Below, one piece after another: positions 16,069 through 24,304 of a stretch of 64,000 bases of DNA. The stretch's first letter is position 1. Every line of letters begins with the position of its first letter. The DNA lies in assembly GCF_007991755.1 (NCBI RefSeq), contig NZ_BJYY01000015.1, positions 124,001 through 188,000 of the forward strand, written 5' to 3'. This DNA is from Cellulomonas aerilata. GTDB lineage: Bacteria > Actinomycetota > Actinomycetes > Actinomycetales > Cellulomonadaceae. A program made the position numbers and the translations under genes. The notes under the pieces are model-generated. The model searched no databases, had not been told where the DNA came from, and worked only from the letters and a program-made list of their open reading frames with translations.

Positions 16069-17112
16069 ATGCTCACGTCCCAACGCTGGCGGCGATGTGT
16101 CGCCTTCGTCTGCGCCGCCCTCATCGCCCCGCTGGCCGTCGTCGGCCTGGCCGGCCCCGCACAGGCCAAGAAGGGCGGCGCGTGCGACGGCGCCGGGTGG
16201 TCGATCGTCAACCTCGCGACCGGGTCGACCGTCGTGGCGGGCACGGACGTCGAGCGCACCGTGTCCGCCGACCTCCTCGGCCCGGGCACGTTCGGGGTCC
16301 GTGGCCGGTACGTGGGCTACGACGTCCGGCTGACCGACTTCGCCGTCCTGGACTATGGCTTCACCGGGGCTGCGAGCCGCGCGGACATGACCGGCGGCCG
16401 GCCGACGCCCGTCTTCGCGAGCAAGGTGCCGGACCACCGCGGCCTGTCGCTCTCGAGCGCGGTCGAGATCACGCTCGACGACGAGGTCCTCGAGCTGGGC
16501 CGCAGCGGCAGCGGGCTCTCGATGAAGATCCAGTCCAAGGACTGCGCCCAGGGTGGGATTTTCCAGATGGAGCCCGAGCGTGGTGACGGGACCGCGACGC
16601 GGATCACGCACACGCTGGCGACGTCCGCCGACCCCGCGCTCCAGCCCTTCTACTTCGACAACCCGAGGTTCCGGGCCCGGGTCGGGGAGTTCCTCGGCTC
16701 GGCGTGCACGAGCGCCCTCACCGGCCCGCCCAGCCAGTTCTGCGTCCAGGTCAGCACGCGCGTCAACATCGCGAACGACTTCTCGCCCGCCTTCGTGGCG
16801 CGGGACAGCGCCCAGGTCGCGGACCGCGTCCCGCAGCCGGAGTGCACCACCGCGGTCCCGGTGGAGCCGAGCGTGCAGCACTGCGGCGGGGTGTCCGTGT
16901 GGGACGTCGCCAGCGGCGGCCGCATGGGCTTCGTCTCCGGCGAGGACGCCGTCGAGGTCGCCAACCCGCCGACGGAGTGCGTGTCCGACTGCCAGGCGCA
17001 GAACCAGGTGCGGGGCCGGCTCGCGGTCCTCGGGTTCCCCTTCCCGGTCCCGGACGGCAGCAGGCTCGTGCCCCGCACGGCCAGCGCTGCGCTGCCGCCG
17101 CTCGTGCCGTAG
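16069..17112 (+). CDS. Secreted protein of unknown function
   Basis: The 347-residue protein has a classic Sec signal: basic MLTSQRWRR, a hydrophobic core, and cleavage after AQA at about residue 35 (GLAGPAQA-KKGG). The mature part looks like an all-beta surface protein, with alternating small and hydrophobic residues (RGRYVGYDVRLTDFAVLDYGF) and six to eight Cys, including ECTTAVP, QHCGG and ECVSDCQAQ, that could form disulfides outside the cell. The ATG at 16069 follows TGGAGAT by five bases. No enzyme or carbohydrate-binding motif is recognised. It ends in a strong hairpin shared with the convergent PRC-barrel gene. Confidence 0.75.
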   Translation: MLTSQRWRRCVAFVCAALIAPLAVVGLAGPAQAKKGGACDGAGWSIVNLATGSTVVAGTDVERTVSADLLGPGTFGVRGRYVGYDVRLTDFAVLDYGFTGAASRADMTGGRPTPVFASKVPDHRGLSLSSAVEITLDDEVLELGRSGSGLSMKIQSKDCAQGGIFQMEPERGDGTATRITHTLATSADPALQPFYFDNPRFRARVGEFLGSACTSALTGPPSQFCVQVSTRVNIANDFSPAFVARDSAQVADRVPQPECTTAVPVEPSVQHCGGVSVWDVASGGRMGFVSGEDAVEVANPPTECVSDCQAQNQVRGRLAVLGFPFPVPDGSRLVPRTASAALPPLVP

Positions 17113-17126
17113 CCCGACCCGCACGA

Positions 17127-17173
17127 CGACGGCCCACGCCCGCCCGGTCCTCCCGGGCGGGTGTGGGCCGTCG
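17127..17173. terminator. Strong bidirectional hairpin terminator
   Basis: Bases 17127-17147 pair with 17153-17173 almost completely (CGACGGCCCAC with GTGGGCCGTCG, then CCCGCCCGG with CCGGGCGGG, one G-T mismatch), giving about 21 pairs with a very small loop. It lies between the stops of convergent genes at 17112 and 17179, so it can serve both. Confidence 0.75.
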
Positions 17174-17178
17174 GCACG

Positions 17179-18021
17179 TCACAGCCCGGTGGTGCCGCGG
17201 CGCGTGTCCGCGTCGCCCCCGAGCTCGATCTGCTCCTTGCGGACGTCCTCGGTGACCGTCTCGGTCTCCGTGACGACGTCGGTGTCGAGGCGCACGCGCT
17301 CGACCGGGACGGTCTCCTTGTCGACGACGGGGCGCTCCTCGGTGAGGACCACCTCGTGCTCCTCCTCGCTGATCGCCGGGCCGGAGAGGGCGTCGCCGAC
17401 GTTCGCGTCGGTGATCGGCTCGCGCTCGAGCCGCACCTCCTCCCGGCTGACCGGGACGGTGACGGTCTCCTGCTCGGTGACGACGTACTTGCGCAGCCGC
17501 GCCCGCCCGGTCGCCACCCGCTCGGTCCCGACGTGCAGCCGCTCCTCCGAGCGCGTCATCGCGCTGTCGGTGGTCGGGCCCGACGTGTCGTGGCCGACCG
17601 TCCCGTGCTGGTTGACGGCCGTGGCGTCGCCGTAGCCCGCGGTCCCGGTCCCGGTCGAGGTCGTGCCGTGACGGGTGTCGTCGGCGTCCACCCCTCCCGT
17701 GTCGTCGAGGCCGTAGTACCGGTAGAGCTCGGCCTCCTCGGCCTCGGACAGGTGACCGCTGGAGTCGGCGACGCGGGGAGCGCCCTTGACGGTCGACTTG
17801 TCGTAGGGCACGACGACCTCGTCCCCGCGGACCGAGGCCTGACCGAGCGGGACGAACGACTCCCCGGTCCCGAACAGTCCGGTGGTGACGGTGACCCACT
17901 CCGGGTCGCCGGTCCGGTCGTCCAGGAAGACCTGGCTGACCTTGCCGATCGAGGCCCCGTCGTCCCCGACGACGGTGCCGCCGGACGTGAGCAGGTTCTG
18001 GATCTCGCTGGTGCTGATCAT
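17179..18021 (-). CDS. PRC-barrel and DUF2382 (YsnF-like) stress protein
   Basis: The 280-residue protein has an N-terminal PRC-barrel (residues about 5-75: GASIGKVSQVFLDDRTGDPEWVTV) and a Gly/Thr-rich linker with TSTGTGTAGYG. The C-terminal DUF2382 domain starts near 165 (RLHVGTERVATGRARLRKYV) with its paired VPVSREEVRLEREPI and VPVERVRLDTDVV strands. It is soluble and acidic. Proteins of this build are often induced by envelope or general stress, but no biochemical role is established. The ATG at 18021 follows GGAGAGGCACC. It has no operon partner. Confidence 0.88.
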   Translation of the reverse strand: MISTSEIQNLLTSGGTVVGDDGASIGKVSQVFLDDRTGDPEWVTVTTGLFGTGESFVPLGQASVRGDEVVVPYDKSTVKGAPRVADSSGHLSEAEEAELYRYYGLDDTGGVDADDTRHGTTSTGTGTAGYGDATAVNQHGTVGHDTSGPTTDSAMTRSEERLHVGTERVATGRARLRKYVVTEQETVTVPVSREEVRLEREPITDANVGDALSGPAISEEEHEVVLTEERPVVDKETVPVERVRLDTDVVTETETVTEDVRKEQIELGGDADTRRGTTGL

Positions 18022-18386
18022 GGTGCCTCTCCGCTGTGGTCCCGGTGCGTGGCGAGCCCTGCCCGCCCTCGTCCACGAAGACCCCTCGGCGTCTCGGGCA
18101 TGACGACGGGCCGGGGCGGCAGCCGGGCACCGTCCCGCGCCGGCGTGCTGGTCACGGCGCCGACGAGCACGTCGAGGTGCCGTCCGCCTCGCGTCATGCC
18201 CGCAGCGCCTAGGCGTCGGCCGGCCCCCATGCGTGCCGGGGCACCGGTCCGGGTCGCGCCCGGACCTGCGGGGTGCCCGCGCCACCGGCCACGACGAGGC
18301 GGGAGCAGACACCGCAAGTCCTCGCCGGTGCTGCCGATGGGCCCGGCATGAGCGGAGCGGTGCCCGTGCGGCCAGAGGGCGGAGCC
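18022..18386. other. Intergenic region between divergent PRC-barrel and GGDEF genes
   Basis: This 365-base stretch separates two divergent starts and must carry both promoters. I see no gene in it. A 10-base palindrome CGCCTAGGCG (18206-18215) is the only clear symmetric element and could be an operator or include a -10 (TAGGCG) for the GGDEF gene. Confidence 0.4.
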
Positions 18387-19970
18387 ATGTCCCGGCGACC
18401 CCTCGCCGCCGTGGCGGTCGGGGTCGGCGCGGCGTTCGGCGTCCTCCTCGTGCTGCTCGAGGCGGTCGCCGTGCCGCGAGCGCTCGTCCTGGCCGTCGAC
18501 GACGGCGCCCAGCTGGCGGCGGTCGCCGGGGCGGCGCTCGCGTGCGCCCGCGCCGCACGCCGCGAGGGGCAGCCACGGCGCCGGGAGTGGCTGCTGCTGG
18601 CGGCGGGACTGGGCTGCTGGACCGCGGGGCAGGTCCTGTGGACCATCGAGGAGGTCGTGCTCGGCCGTGAGGTGCCGTTCCCGTCGTGGCCGGACGCCGG
18701 CTTCCTCGGCTTCACGTGCCTGGCCTCCATCGGGCTGTTCGGCTGGCTCCGCGGCGGGCACCGGGCCGCCGCGCGGTGGCGGGACATCCTCGACGGCGCC
18801 GTCATCGCCACCTCGCTGCTGGCGGTCTCGTGGGTGACGGTCCTCTCCGCCGGCACCGCCGGCGCCGACGACCTCTTCACGCTCGCGCTCTCCCTCGCGT
18901 ACCCGGTGGGCGACGTCGTCATGGCGACCCTGGTGCTGCTCACCCTGTCCCGGGTGGCCCCGGTCGAGCGAGCCACCCTGGTCCTGCTCGCCACCGGCCT
19001 CGGCGGACTGGCCCTGGCCGACAGCGCGTACGTGTACCTCGTGATCACGGGCCGGTACGGGTCCGGCGACCTCCTCAGCGCCGGCTGGGTCACCGGGTTC
19101 CTGCTCATCGCCGCTGCTGCCCGGTGCACCAGCGACGCGGACCAGGGGCCCACGGCCGCCCCACCCGCGACCGCGGTCGGCATGCAGTCCGGGGCCCTTC
19201 TCGCACTGCCCTACGTCCCCCTGGCCGTGGCCGGGGTGGTCGTCGTCCACGAGCAGGTGGACGTGCCGGGTGCGGCGTCGGCCGAGCTCGGCCTGGGCAT
19301 CCTCCTCGTGCTGCTGGTCCTCGGTCGCCAGCTCGTGGCCCTCGGCGAGAACCGGAGCCTCGTCGCGGCGCTGCAGCGGGCGCACGACGACGTCCGGCGT
19401 CAGTCCATGCACGACTCGCTCACGGGACTGGCGAACCGGGTGCTGTTCAACGATCGACTCGAGCACGCGCTCGCGGTTGAGCGGGACGCACCGGCCGGGA
19501 GCCCGCAGAACGGTCCCGGCGCCGGCGCCACGGTGAGCGTCCTGTACTGCGATCTCGACGGCTTCAAGGCGGTCAACGACGAGCACGGCCACGACCTCGG
19601 CGACGAGCTGCTCCGTCAGGTCGCCGCCCGGCTGCTGGCCCAGCTGGGCCCGGGCGACACGGTCGCCCGGCTGGGCGGCGACGAGTTCGCCGTCCTCCTG
19701 GAGGCCTCGACGGACCCGCTCTTCGTCGCGGAGCGACTCGTCGACGCGGTGCGTCGCCCGTTCCAGCTCGCCGGACGGCGCGCCGTGGTGTCGCTGAGCG
19801 TCGGTGTGGCGTCGGTGACCGCCTCGGACGGGCTCACGAGTACCCCGTCCCTCCCGGTGTCCCGCCAGCTGCTGCGGGACGCCGACCGTGCGATGTACGC
19901 GGCGAAGTCGGCGGGCAAGGGGAGGGCCATGGTCGCCGAGCACGTCCGACCGGCCGTCGCCGGCAGCTGA
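18387..19970 (+). CDS. Membrane-bound diguanylate cyclase (GGDEF)
   Basis: The 527-residue protein has about nine hydrophobic segments in its first 310 residues, a putative membrane sensor, and then a GGDEF domain (about 335-515). The active site reads RLGGDEFAVLL near residue 430, with upstream DSLTGLANRVLF and the metal Asp in YCDLDGFKAVND, so it should make cyclic di-GMP from two GTP. The RxxD inhibitory site expected just before GGDEF is GPGD here, so feedback inhibition by product is probably absent. I chose the ATG at 18387 after AGGGCGGAG; an ATG at 18348 would add 13 residues with no good ribosome-binding site. No EAL domain or partner gene is adjacent. Confidence 0.9.
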   Translation: MSRRPLAAVAVGVGAAFGVLLVLLEAVAVPRALVLAVDDGAQLAAVAGAALACARAARREGQPRRREWLLLAAGLGCWTAGQVLWTIEEVVLGREVPFPSWPDAGFLGFTCLASIGLFGWLRGGHRAAARWRDILDGAVIATSLLAVSWVTVLSAGTAGADDLFTLALSLAYPVGDVVMATLVLLTLSRVAPVERATLVLLATGLGGLALADSAYVYLVITGRYGSGDLLSAGWVTGFLLIAAAARCTSDADQGPTAAPPATAVGMQSGALLALPYVPLAVAGVVVVHEQVDVPGAASAELGLGILLVLLVLGRQLVALGENRSLVAALQRAHDDVRRQSMHDSLTGLANRVLFNDRLEHALAVERDAPAGSPQNGPGAGATVSVLYCDLDGFKAVNDEHGHDLGDELLRQVAARLLAQLGPGDTVARLGGDEFAVLLEASTDPLFVAERLVDAVRRPFQLAGRRAVVSLSVGVASVTASDGLTSTPSLPVSRQLLRDADRAMYAAKSAGKGRAMVAEHVRPAVAGS

Positions 19971-20081
19971 CGGGGACGTCCGGCCACGCGACCGGCGCGA
20001 GCACCTGCGGACGTGCGGGGAACCCCGCACGCGACCGTGCCGGCCCTGTCTCCGGCGGACGGGCCCGCCTACGGTGGCGCC

Positions 20082-20876
20082 GTGGGTACCGCGCTGATCA
20101 CCGGGGCGGGTGCCGGGCTGGGGCTCGAGTTCGCCTGGCAGCTCGCCACCGCCCGTCACGACCTCGTGCTCGTCGACCGGGACGCCGAGCGGCTCGACCG
20201 GCTGGCCGGTCGGCTGCGCGCCGCTGCGGGCGTCCACGTCGAGGTCCTCCTCGCGGACCTGTCGGTGCGTGACGACGTCGACCGGGTCGCGGAGCGGCTC
20301 CGGTCGACCGAGCGACCGGTGGGACTGCTGGTCAACAACGCCGGCGCCGCTGCGGGACAGCGGTTCGTGAGTGGCGACCTCTCGCGGGAGGAGGCGCTGC
20401 TGGACGTCATGGTCCGCTGCGTGCTGGTGCTCTCGCACGCCGCGGTCGAGCAGATGACGCTGCGGGGGCGAGGCGCCGTCCTCAACGTCGCGTCGGTGGC
20501 CGCGCTGATCACCCTGGGCACGTACTCCGCGCACAAGGCATGGGTCCGGACGTTCACCGAGGGGCTGGCGGTGGAGCTGCGGGGCATGGGGGTCACCGCG
20601 ACCGTCGTGTGCCCCGGGTTCGTCCGCACCGAGTTCCACGACCGCGCGGGCATCGACATGGCGTGGCTGCCGGAGGTCGGCTGGCTGCGCGCCGACGACG
20701 TCGTCGCCGCGGCCCTCGCGGCCGTGCGGCGCGGCGCGGTCATCTCCACGCCGAGCCTGAGGTACCGGCTGGGGTCCGGCGCGGCGCGGGTGATGCCCCG
20801 GTCGGTGGTGCGCGCGATGGGGTCGCCGCGGTCGCGGACGTCGGGTGCCGCCGCGCGCACCCGTCGGCCGGCGTGA
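20082..20876 (+). CDS. Short-chain dehydrogenase/reductase
   Basis: The 264-residue protein is a classical SDR. It has the cofactor loop TGAGAGLG (residues 7-14), NNAG (about 87), a catalytic Ser near 137 (NVASVAAL) and YSAHK (148-152, Tyr and Lys). LVDRDAERL after the second strand has an Asp, favouring NAD(H). The substrate cannot be read from sequence. The C-terminus (about 240-264) is basic and probably disordered (SPRSRTSGAAARTRRPA). TACGGT (20070-20075) stands exactly six bases before the GTG and no ribosome-binding site is present, so the message is likely leaderless. It converges on the glutathione peroxidase gene. Confidence 0.9.
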   Translation: MGTALITGAGAGLGLEFAWQLATARHDLVLVDRDAERLDRLAGRLRAAAGVHVEVLLADLSVRDDVDRVAERLRSTERPVGLLVNNAGAAAGQRFVSGDLSREEALLDVMVRCVLVLSHAAVEQMTLRGRGAVLNVASVAALITLGTYSAHKAWVRTFTEGLAVELRGMGVTATVVCPGFVRTEFHDRAGIDMAWLPEVGWLRADDVVAAALAAVRRGAVISTPSLRYRLGSGAARVMPRSVVRAMGSPRSRTSGAAARTRRPA

Positions 20877-20892
20877 CCCGGGCGCCGGCCGG

Positions 20893-21384
20893 TCAGCTCG
20901 GACGCTGCGGGAGCGACGCCTCGATGAGGTCGACGATCTGCGGGTCCCGCGGTTCGACGCCCGAGCGGAAACGGTGCACGGCGCCGTCCGGGGTCACGAG
21001 GAACTTCTCGAAGTTCCAGCGGACGTCCCCGGCCTCGCCGTCGGCGTCGGGCACCCGGGTCAGCTCGTCGAACAGGGGGTGCCGGGCAGCGCCGTTGACC
21101 GCGACCTTGTCGAACATCGGGAAGGTGACCCCGTACGTCGTCGAGCAGAAGGTCTCGATCTCCTCGCGGGTCCCCAGCTCCTGCTGGAAGTCGTCGGACG
21201 GGAAGCCGAGCACCGCGAAGCCGCGCGGGCCGTACGTGCGCTGCAGGTCCTCCAGCTGGGCGTACTGCGGCGTCAGGCCGCACCGCGAGGCGGTGTTGAC
21301 GATGAGCGTGACCGTGTCGCGGTAGTCCGCCAGGGAGACCTGGTCGCCGCGGATCGTGGTCAGCGTGCTGTCGTGAAGGGTCAT
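20893..21384 (-). CDS. Glutathione peroxidase-family thiol peroxidase
   Basis: The 163-residue protein has the GPx fold: peroxidatic Cys35 in NTASRCGLTPQY, and VRWNFEKFLV with the conserved Trp and Asn near residue 122. The motif usually written GFPCNQF is GFPSDDF here, so both the resolving Cys and the catalytic Gln are replaced. Such Cys enzymes normally use thioredoxin or, in actinomycetes, mycothiol-linked reductants, not glutathione. It reduces hydrogen and lipid peroxides in the cytoplasm. The start at 21384 has GTGC and GGCG around it but no strong ribosome-binding site. It has no operon partner. Confidence 0.9.
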   Translation of the reverse strand: MTLHDSTLTTIRGDQVSLADYRDTVTLIVNTASRCGLTPQYAQLEDLQRTYGPRGFAVLGFPSDDFQQELGTREEIETFCSTTYGVTFPMFDKVAVNGAARHPLFDELTRVPDADGEAGDVRWNFEKFLVTPDGAVHRFRSGVEPRDPQIVDLIEASLPQRPS

Positions 21385-21500
21385 GTCGCGAGCAACGCCC
21401 GCGGCACCGTCGAATAGTCCGGAGTGCGGGGCGGCGTGCCTGTGCTCGCAGCGACGAGGGCACGGCCTGATGCCACCGTCGCTCCCGGCCGGAGGGGTCC

Positions 21501-21830
21501 ATGGTGCGTGCGGGGCGGGTGCTGGTCGTGGCGCTGCTGCTGGCGGGCTGCACCGGGCCGAGGGCCGAGGAGGCCGTCGGCCCCTGCACCGTGTACGGCG
21601 CCGACGCAGGTGGCGGCGGCTACACCGTCGGCGACGCCGGGGAGGTCCTGGTGTACCTCGAGCGCGGGGAGCTCAGGCTCGTGCACATCCGCCCGGCCCC
21701 GGGATGGGAGTCCGAGCTCGTCACGGAGGCGGACGGCGAGATCGAGGACGCGTTCTCCCGGGGCGGCGACCGCGTCACCTTCGGGGCGGTGGTGGACGAC
21801 GACGTCCTCGCCGCGCACTGGTGCCCCTGA
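21501..21830 (+). CDS. Small lipoprotein
   Basis: The 109-residue product has a short lipoprotein signal (MVRAGRVLVVALLLAGC) with lipobox LAGC and Cys17. The mature domain is a compact beta-rich segment (GYTVGDAGEVLVYLERGELRLVHIRP) with only two further Cys residues, one of them (AHWCP) near the end. A strong ribosome-binding site, GGAGGGGTCC, precedes the ATG. The family is unknown. It is convergent with a small membrane protein whose stop lies 41 bases beyond. Confidence 0.68.
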   Translation: MVRAGRVLVVALLLAGCTGPRAEEAVGPCTVYGADAGGGGYTVGDAGEVLVYLERGELRLVHIRPAPGWESELVTEADGEIEDAFSRGGDRVTFGAVVDDDVLAAHWCP

Positions 21831-21871
21831 GGCAGCGAACGGCACGTCGGCGCTGCTCACGCAGGAGCGCC

Positions 21872-22171
21872 TCAGGCGCCGCTGCCCAGCAGCACCGCGA
21901 CGCAGACCACGACCACGGCGGCACCGGCGCCGCCGGCCACGAGTCGACTGCGGAGCGCGACCGGCCACCGCGTGGACGCCGCGAAGAGGAGCACGACCAC
22001 CACCAGCACCGCCGGGATCGCGAACTGGGCCGTCCAGCCGATCGTCTCCGCCGCCCCGCCGCGGTTCGGTGTGGTGCCGTACTCCGCCGTCAGGGAGTAC
22101 GCCGCCAGTGCCACGAAGGCCGTCGCGGCGGCGGCGAGTCCCGCGGCGACGATCAGCACGACGGTGCGCAC
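21872..22171 (-). CDS. Small membrane protein with three helices
   Basis: The 99-residue protein starts at GTG 22171. It has three hydrophobic segments: VVLIVAAGLAAAATAFVALAAY, IGWTAQFAIPAVLVVVVLLFAA, and GGAGAAVVVVCVAVLLGSG at the C-terminus. A hydrophilic loop (TAEYGTTPNRGGAAE) separates the first two. No ribosome-binding site of note is seen. The family is unknown and it stands alone. Confidence 0.6.
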   Translation of the reverse strand: MRTVVLIVAAGLAAAATAFVALAAYSLTAEYGTTPNRGGAAETIGWTAQFAIPAVLVVVVLLFAASTRWPVALRSRLVAGGAGAAVVVVCVAVLLGSGA

Positions 22172-22400
22172 GGCAGCACCGTCGCACCCGCGTGGACCGG
22201 CGGACAAGGCCCGGTGCCGGCGCAGGGTCGCCCGGCTCCGCGGCGACGTGCTCGTCGCGATGGTCGCCGGCCTGCCGGCCGCCGAGGGCAGCGAGCTGAC
22301 GCACCGGACTGCGGCATGACGGCGCGTCGGATCGAGAACCATGCCAGTGGAAGGACGCGCCGGCTGAGCCGGGGCTCGTGCCGGGTGGCATGGTGAGGTG
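22172..22400. other. Intergenic stretch with possible gene debris
   Basis: No complete gene is seen in these 229 bases. On the plus strand a protein-like segment (RRRVARLRGDVLVAMVAGLPAAEGSELTH, split here by position about 22222-22308) ends at a TGA at 22317 and has no start of its own. It may be the end of a lost gene. It precedes another short open frame at 22401. Confidence 0.3.
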
Positions 22401-22547
22401 GTGCTGCGACCGACCGTCTCGCCGACTGACTACCGCACCGGCGGCGAGCCGTCTCGGCAGCTGCACGAGCGCGACCTGGCGGGGACCGGCGAGCACCGCT
22501 TCGTCGACCGGCACGACCCGCTGCTGCCCGGCTTCGTCCTGCGGTGA
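22401..22547 (+). CDS. Short 48-residue frame coupled to the cyclodeaminase-like gene
   Basis: GTG at 22401 (or 22398) opens 48 codons whose product reads like a normal soluble protein: SPTDYRTGGEPSRQLHERD, then GTGEHRFVDRHDPLLPGFVLR split at about residue 31. The TGA at 22545 overlaps the GTG of the next gene by four bases. In-frame TGA at 22365 prevents a longer form. Either it is a real small gene that couples translation of the downstream gene, or it is the surviving end of a larger gene. No family is recognised. Confidence 0.42.
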   Translation: MLRPTVSPTDYRTGGEPSRQLHERDLAGTGEHRFVDRHDPLLPGFVLR

Positions 22548-23443
22548 GGTACCTGGACGCGGCCACGGTCCTCGCGCTCGGCCCCGCTGGAGCCGTTGGG
22601 GCGGTCGTCGACGCGCTGCGCGGCGGGCTGGACCCGTCCCTGGACCCGGCACGCTCCGCGGTCGAGGTGTCCCACGGGCAGCTGCTGCTCATGCCGTCGC
22701 AGGGCACCACAGCCGTGGGGATCAAGGTCGCCACCGTGGCGCCGGACAACCCCGGTCGCGGTCTGCCGCGGATCCAGGCGACCTACCTCATGTTCGACCC
22801 CCTCACCCTGACGCTGCGGGCGGCCCTCGACGGCACCGCACTGACGACGCTGCGGACCCCGGCCGTCTCGGTCGCCGCCGTGCTGGCGGTCCTCCCCGAT
22901 CGGCCGCTCCACCTGACCGTGGTCGGCGCCGGGCCGCAGGCCCTGGCGCACGTGCGGACCCTTGCCGCCCTTCGTCCACTGGCCACCGTCACCCACCTGC
23001 TGCGCGACCCGTCCAGGGCCACGCTGCACGCGGTGCGCCTCGACTCGCCCGAGGCCGACGCGGCCCTGGGTGCGGCGGACGTCGTGGTGTGTGCGACCTC
23101 GGCTCGCACCCCGCTGTTCGACTCCAGGGTCCTGGGCGACCGAGCCGTCGTCATCGCCATCGGCTCCCACGAGCCGACCGCCCGCGAGCTGGACGGGGCG
23201 CTGCTGGGTCGTGCGACGGTCGTCGTCGAGGACGTCGCGACCGCCCTGCGAGAGGCCGGGGATGTCGTGCTGGCCGTCGACGAAGGGCAGTTGCGGATCG
23301 CCGATCTGGTTCCCCTGCGCGACGTCGTGCGTGGGGCGTCCGCACCGCCGTCCGACCGACCACTGGTCTTCAAGGGCGTCGGCATGTCATGGCAGGACCT
23401 CGTCGTCGCCGAGGCCGTCGTCGCGCGCCAGGCCGAGCGCTGA
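22544..23443 (+). CDS. Ornithine cyclodeaminase/mu-crystallin family protein
   Basis: The 299-residue protein has the family order: an N-terminal dimer domain with KVATVAPDNPGRGLPRIQATYLMFD (split at about residue 70), then a Rossmann domain with TVVGAGPQALAHVRTLAAL near 126 and ADVVVCATSARTPLF near 182. The C-terminus returns to the first domain (KGVGMSWQDLVVAEAVV). The family includes ornithine cyclodeaminase, alanine dehydrogenase and delta1-pyrroline-2-carboxylate reductase, all NAD(P)H-dependent; which one applies cannot be decided. The start is GTG 22544, coupled through GTGA to the short frame upstream. It is followed by a GNAT gene 13 bases later, probably in one operon. Confidence 0.85.
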   Translation: MRYLDAATVLALGPAGAVGAVVDALRGGLDPSLDPARSAVEVSHGQLLLMPSQGTTAVGIKVATVAPDNPGRGLPRIQATYLMFDPLTLTLRAALDGTALTTLRTPAVSVAAVLAVLPDRPLHLTVVGAGPQALAHVRTLAALRPLATVTHLLRDPSRATLHAVRLDSPEADAALGAADVVVCATSARTPLFDSRVLGDRAVVIAIGSHEPTARELDGALLGRATVVVEDVATALREAGDVVLAVDEGQLRIADLVPLRDVVRGASAPPSDRPLVFKGVGMSWQDLVVAEAVVARQAER

Positions 23444-23456
23444 GGAGCGGATGCTC

Positions 23457-24080
23457 ATGGGTTCGTCAGCTGCCGGTGCCCGTGCGTGCGGCGTCACCGT
23501 CGTGCCCGCGAACGAGGCGCCCTGCGCTCATCTGCAGGCGATCTTCGGTGCGCGCGGGAGCGCGGCCCGGTGTCGGTGCCAGCGGTACCGGTTGTCGCCG
23601 GGCGAGTCCTTCGCCAGCACGGACGTCGCAGACCGCGCCCACCGACTGCGCCAGCAGACCGCCTGCGGTGATCCTCACGCCGACGGGACGTCGGGCCTTC
23701 TCGCCTACCTGGACGGCGAGCCGGTCGGTTGGTGCGCCGTCGAGCCGCGGGTGGCGTACGGCGGCCTCGTACGGAACGGCAACCGTGCCGCATGGGCCGG
23801 CCGGACCGAGGACCGCACCGACCCAGGCGTTTGGGCGGTGACGTGCTTCGTGACCCGGACGGGCTTCCGTCGTCGCGGTGTCGCCACTGCTCTGACCAGA
23901 GCCGCCGTGGCCTACGCCCGGGACCGCGGGGCGCGCGCGCTCGAGGGCTACCCGATGACGACCACCGAGGCGATCGACGAGGAGCTCCACGTGGGAACGG
24001 CCCGGATGTTCGCCGATGCCGGCTTCCAGCTGGTGGCGCAGCCGAGCCCACGACGCGTCGTCATGCGGATCGAGCTCTGA
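23457..24080 (+). CDS. GNAT-family N-acetyltransferase
   Basis: The 207-residue protein has the GNAT core near residues 120-170: WAVTCFVTRTGFRRRGVATALTRAAVAYARDRGA (given by position, about 23835-23937), where FRRRGVAT is the acetyl-CoA pyrophosphate loop. The N-terminal 50 residues are Cys-rich (CRCQRYRLSPGESF near 40), matching a subgroup that modifies small molecules; the substrate is unknown. Two ATGs are available: 23457 is nine bases from GGAG (23444-23447), while 23451 is only three. It lies 13 bases after the cyclodeaminase-like gene. Confidence 0.85.
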   Translation: MGSSAAGARACGVTVVPANEAPCAHLQAIFGARGSAARCRCQRYRLSPGESFASTDVADRAHRLRQQTACGDPHADGTSGLLAYLDGEPVGWCAVEPRVAYGGLVRNGNRAAWAGRTEDRTDPGVWAVTCFVTRTGFRRRGVATALTRAAVAYARDRGARALEGYPMTTTEAIDEELHVGTARMFADAGFQLVAQPSPRRVVMRIEL

Positions 24081-24217
24081 GCCGCTCCTCCGCGCGCTCC
24101 ATGACACGAGATCGCCACCCTCCGGCCACGCCGCTGCACGCCGACGCCGCATGGCGTCGGCCGTCGCAGCGACGGCCGGCTCGGCGTTCCGGCGTCGAGC
24201 GTGCCAGCATCGCGTGC

Positions 24218-24304
24218 ATGGCCGAGGAGACCGGGACGGGATCGCCCGTGCGGTCGCGCGGTGGTCGACCACGCGTGAGGCGCCCGCACGCGGCTGCGTC
24301 ATGA
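24218..24304 (+). pseudogene. Possible truncated regulator start (28 codons)
   Basis: The frame runs ATG 24218 to TGA 24302 and reads MAEETGTGSPVRSRGGRPRV and on. A short polar head followed by RGGRPRV is typical of the first residues of TetR-family regulators, after which the helix-turn-helix should come, but this frame ends eight residues later. CAGCAT stands seven bases before the ATG. The TGA overlaps the PIG-L ATG by four bases (ATGA). It may be a regulator remnant or only a coupling leader; the evidence is thin. Confidence 0.28.
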
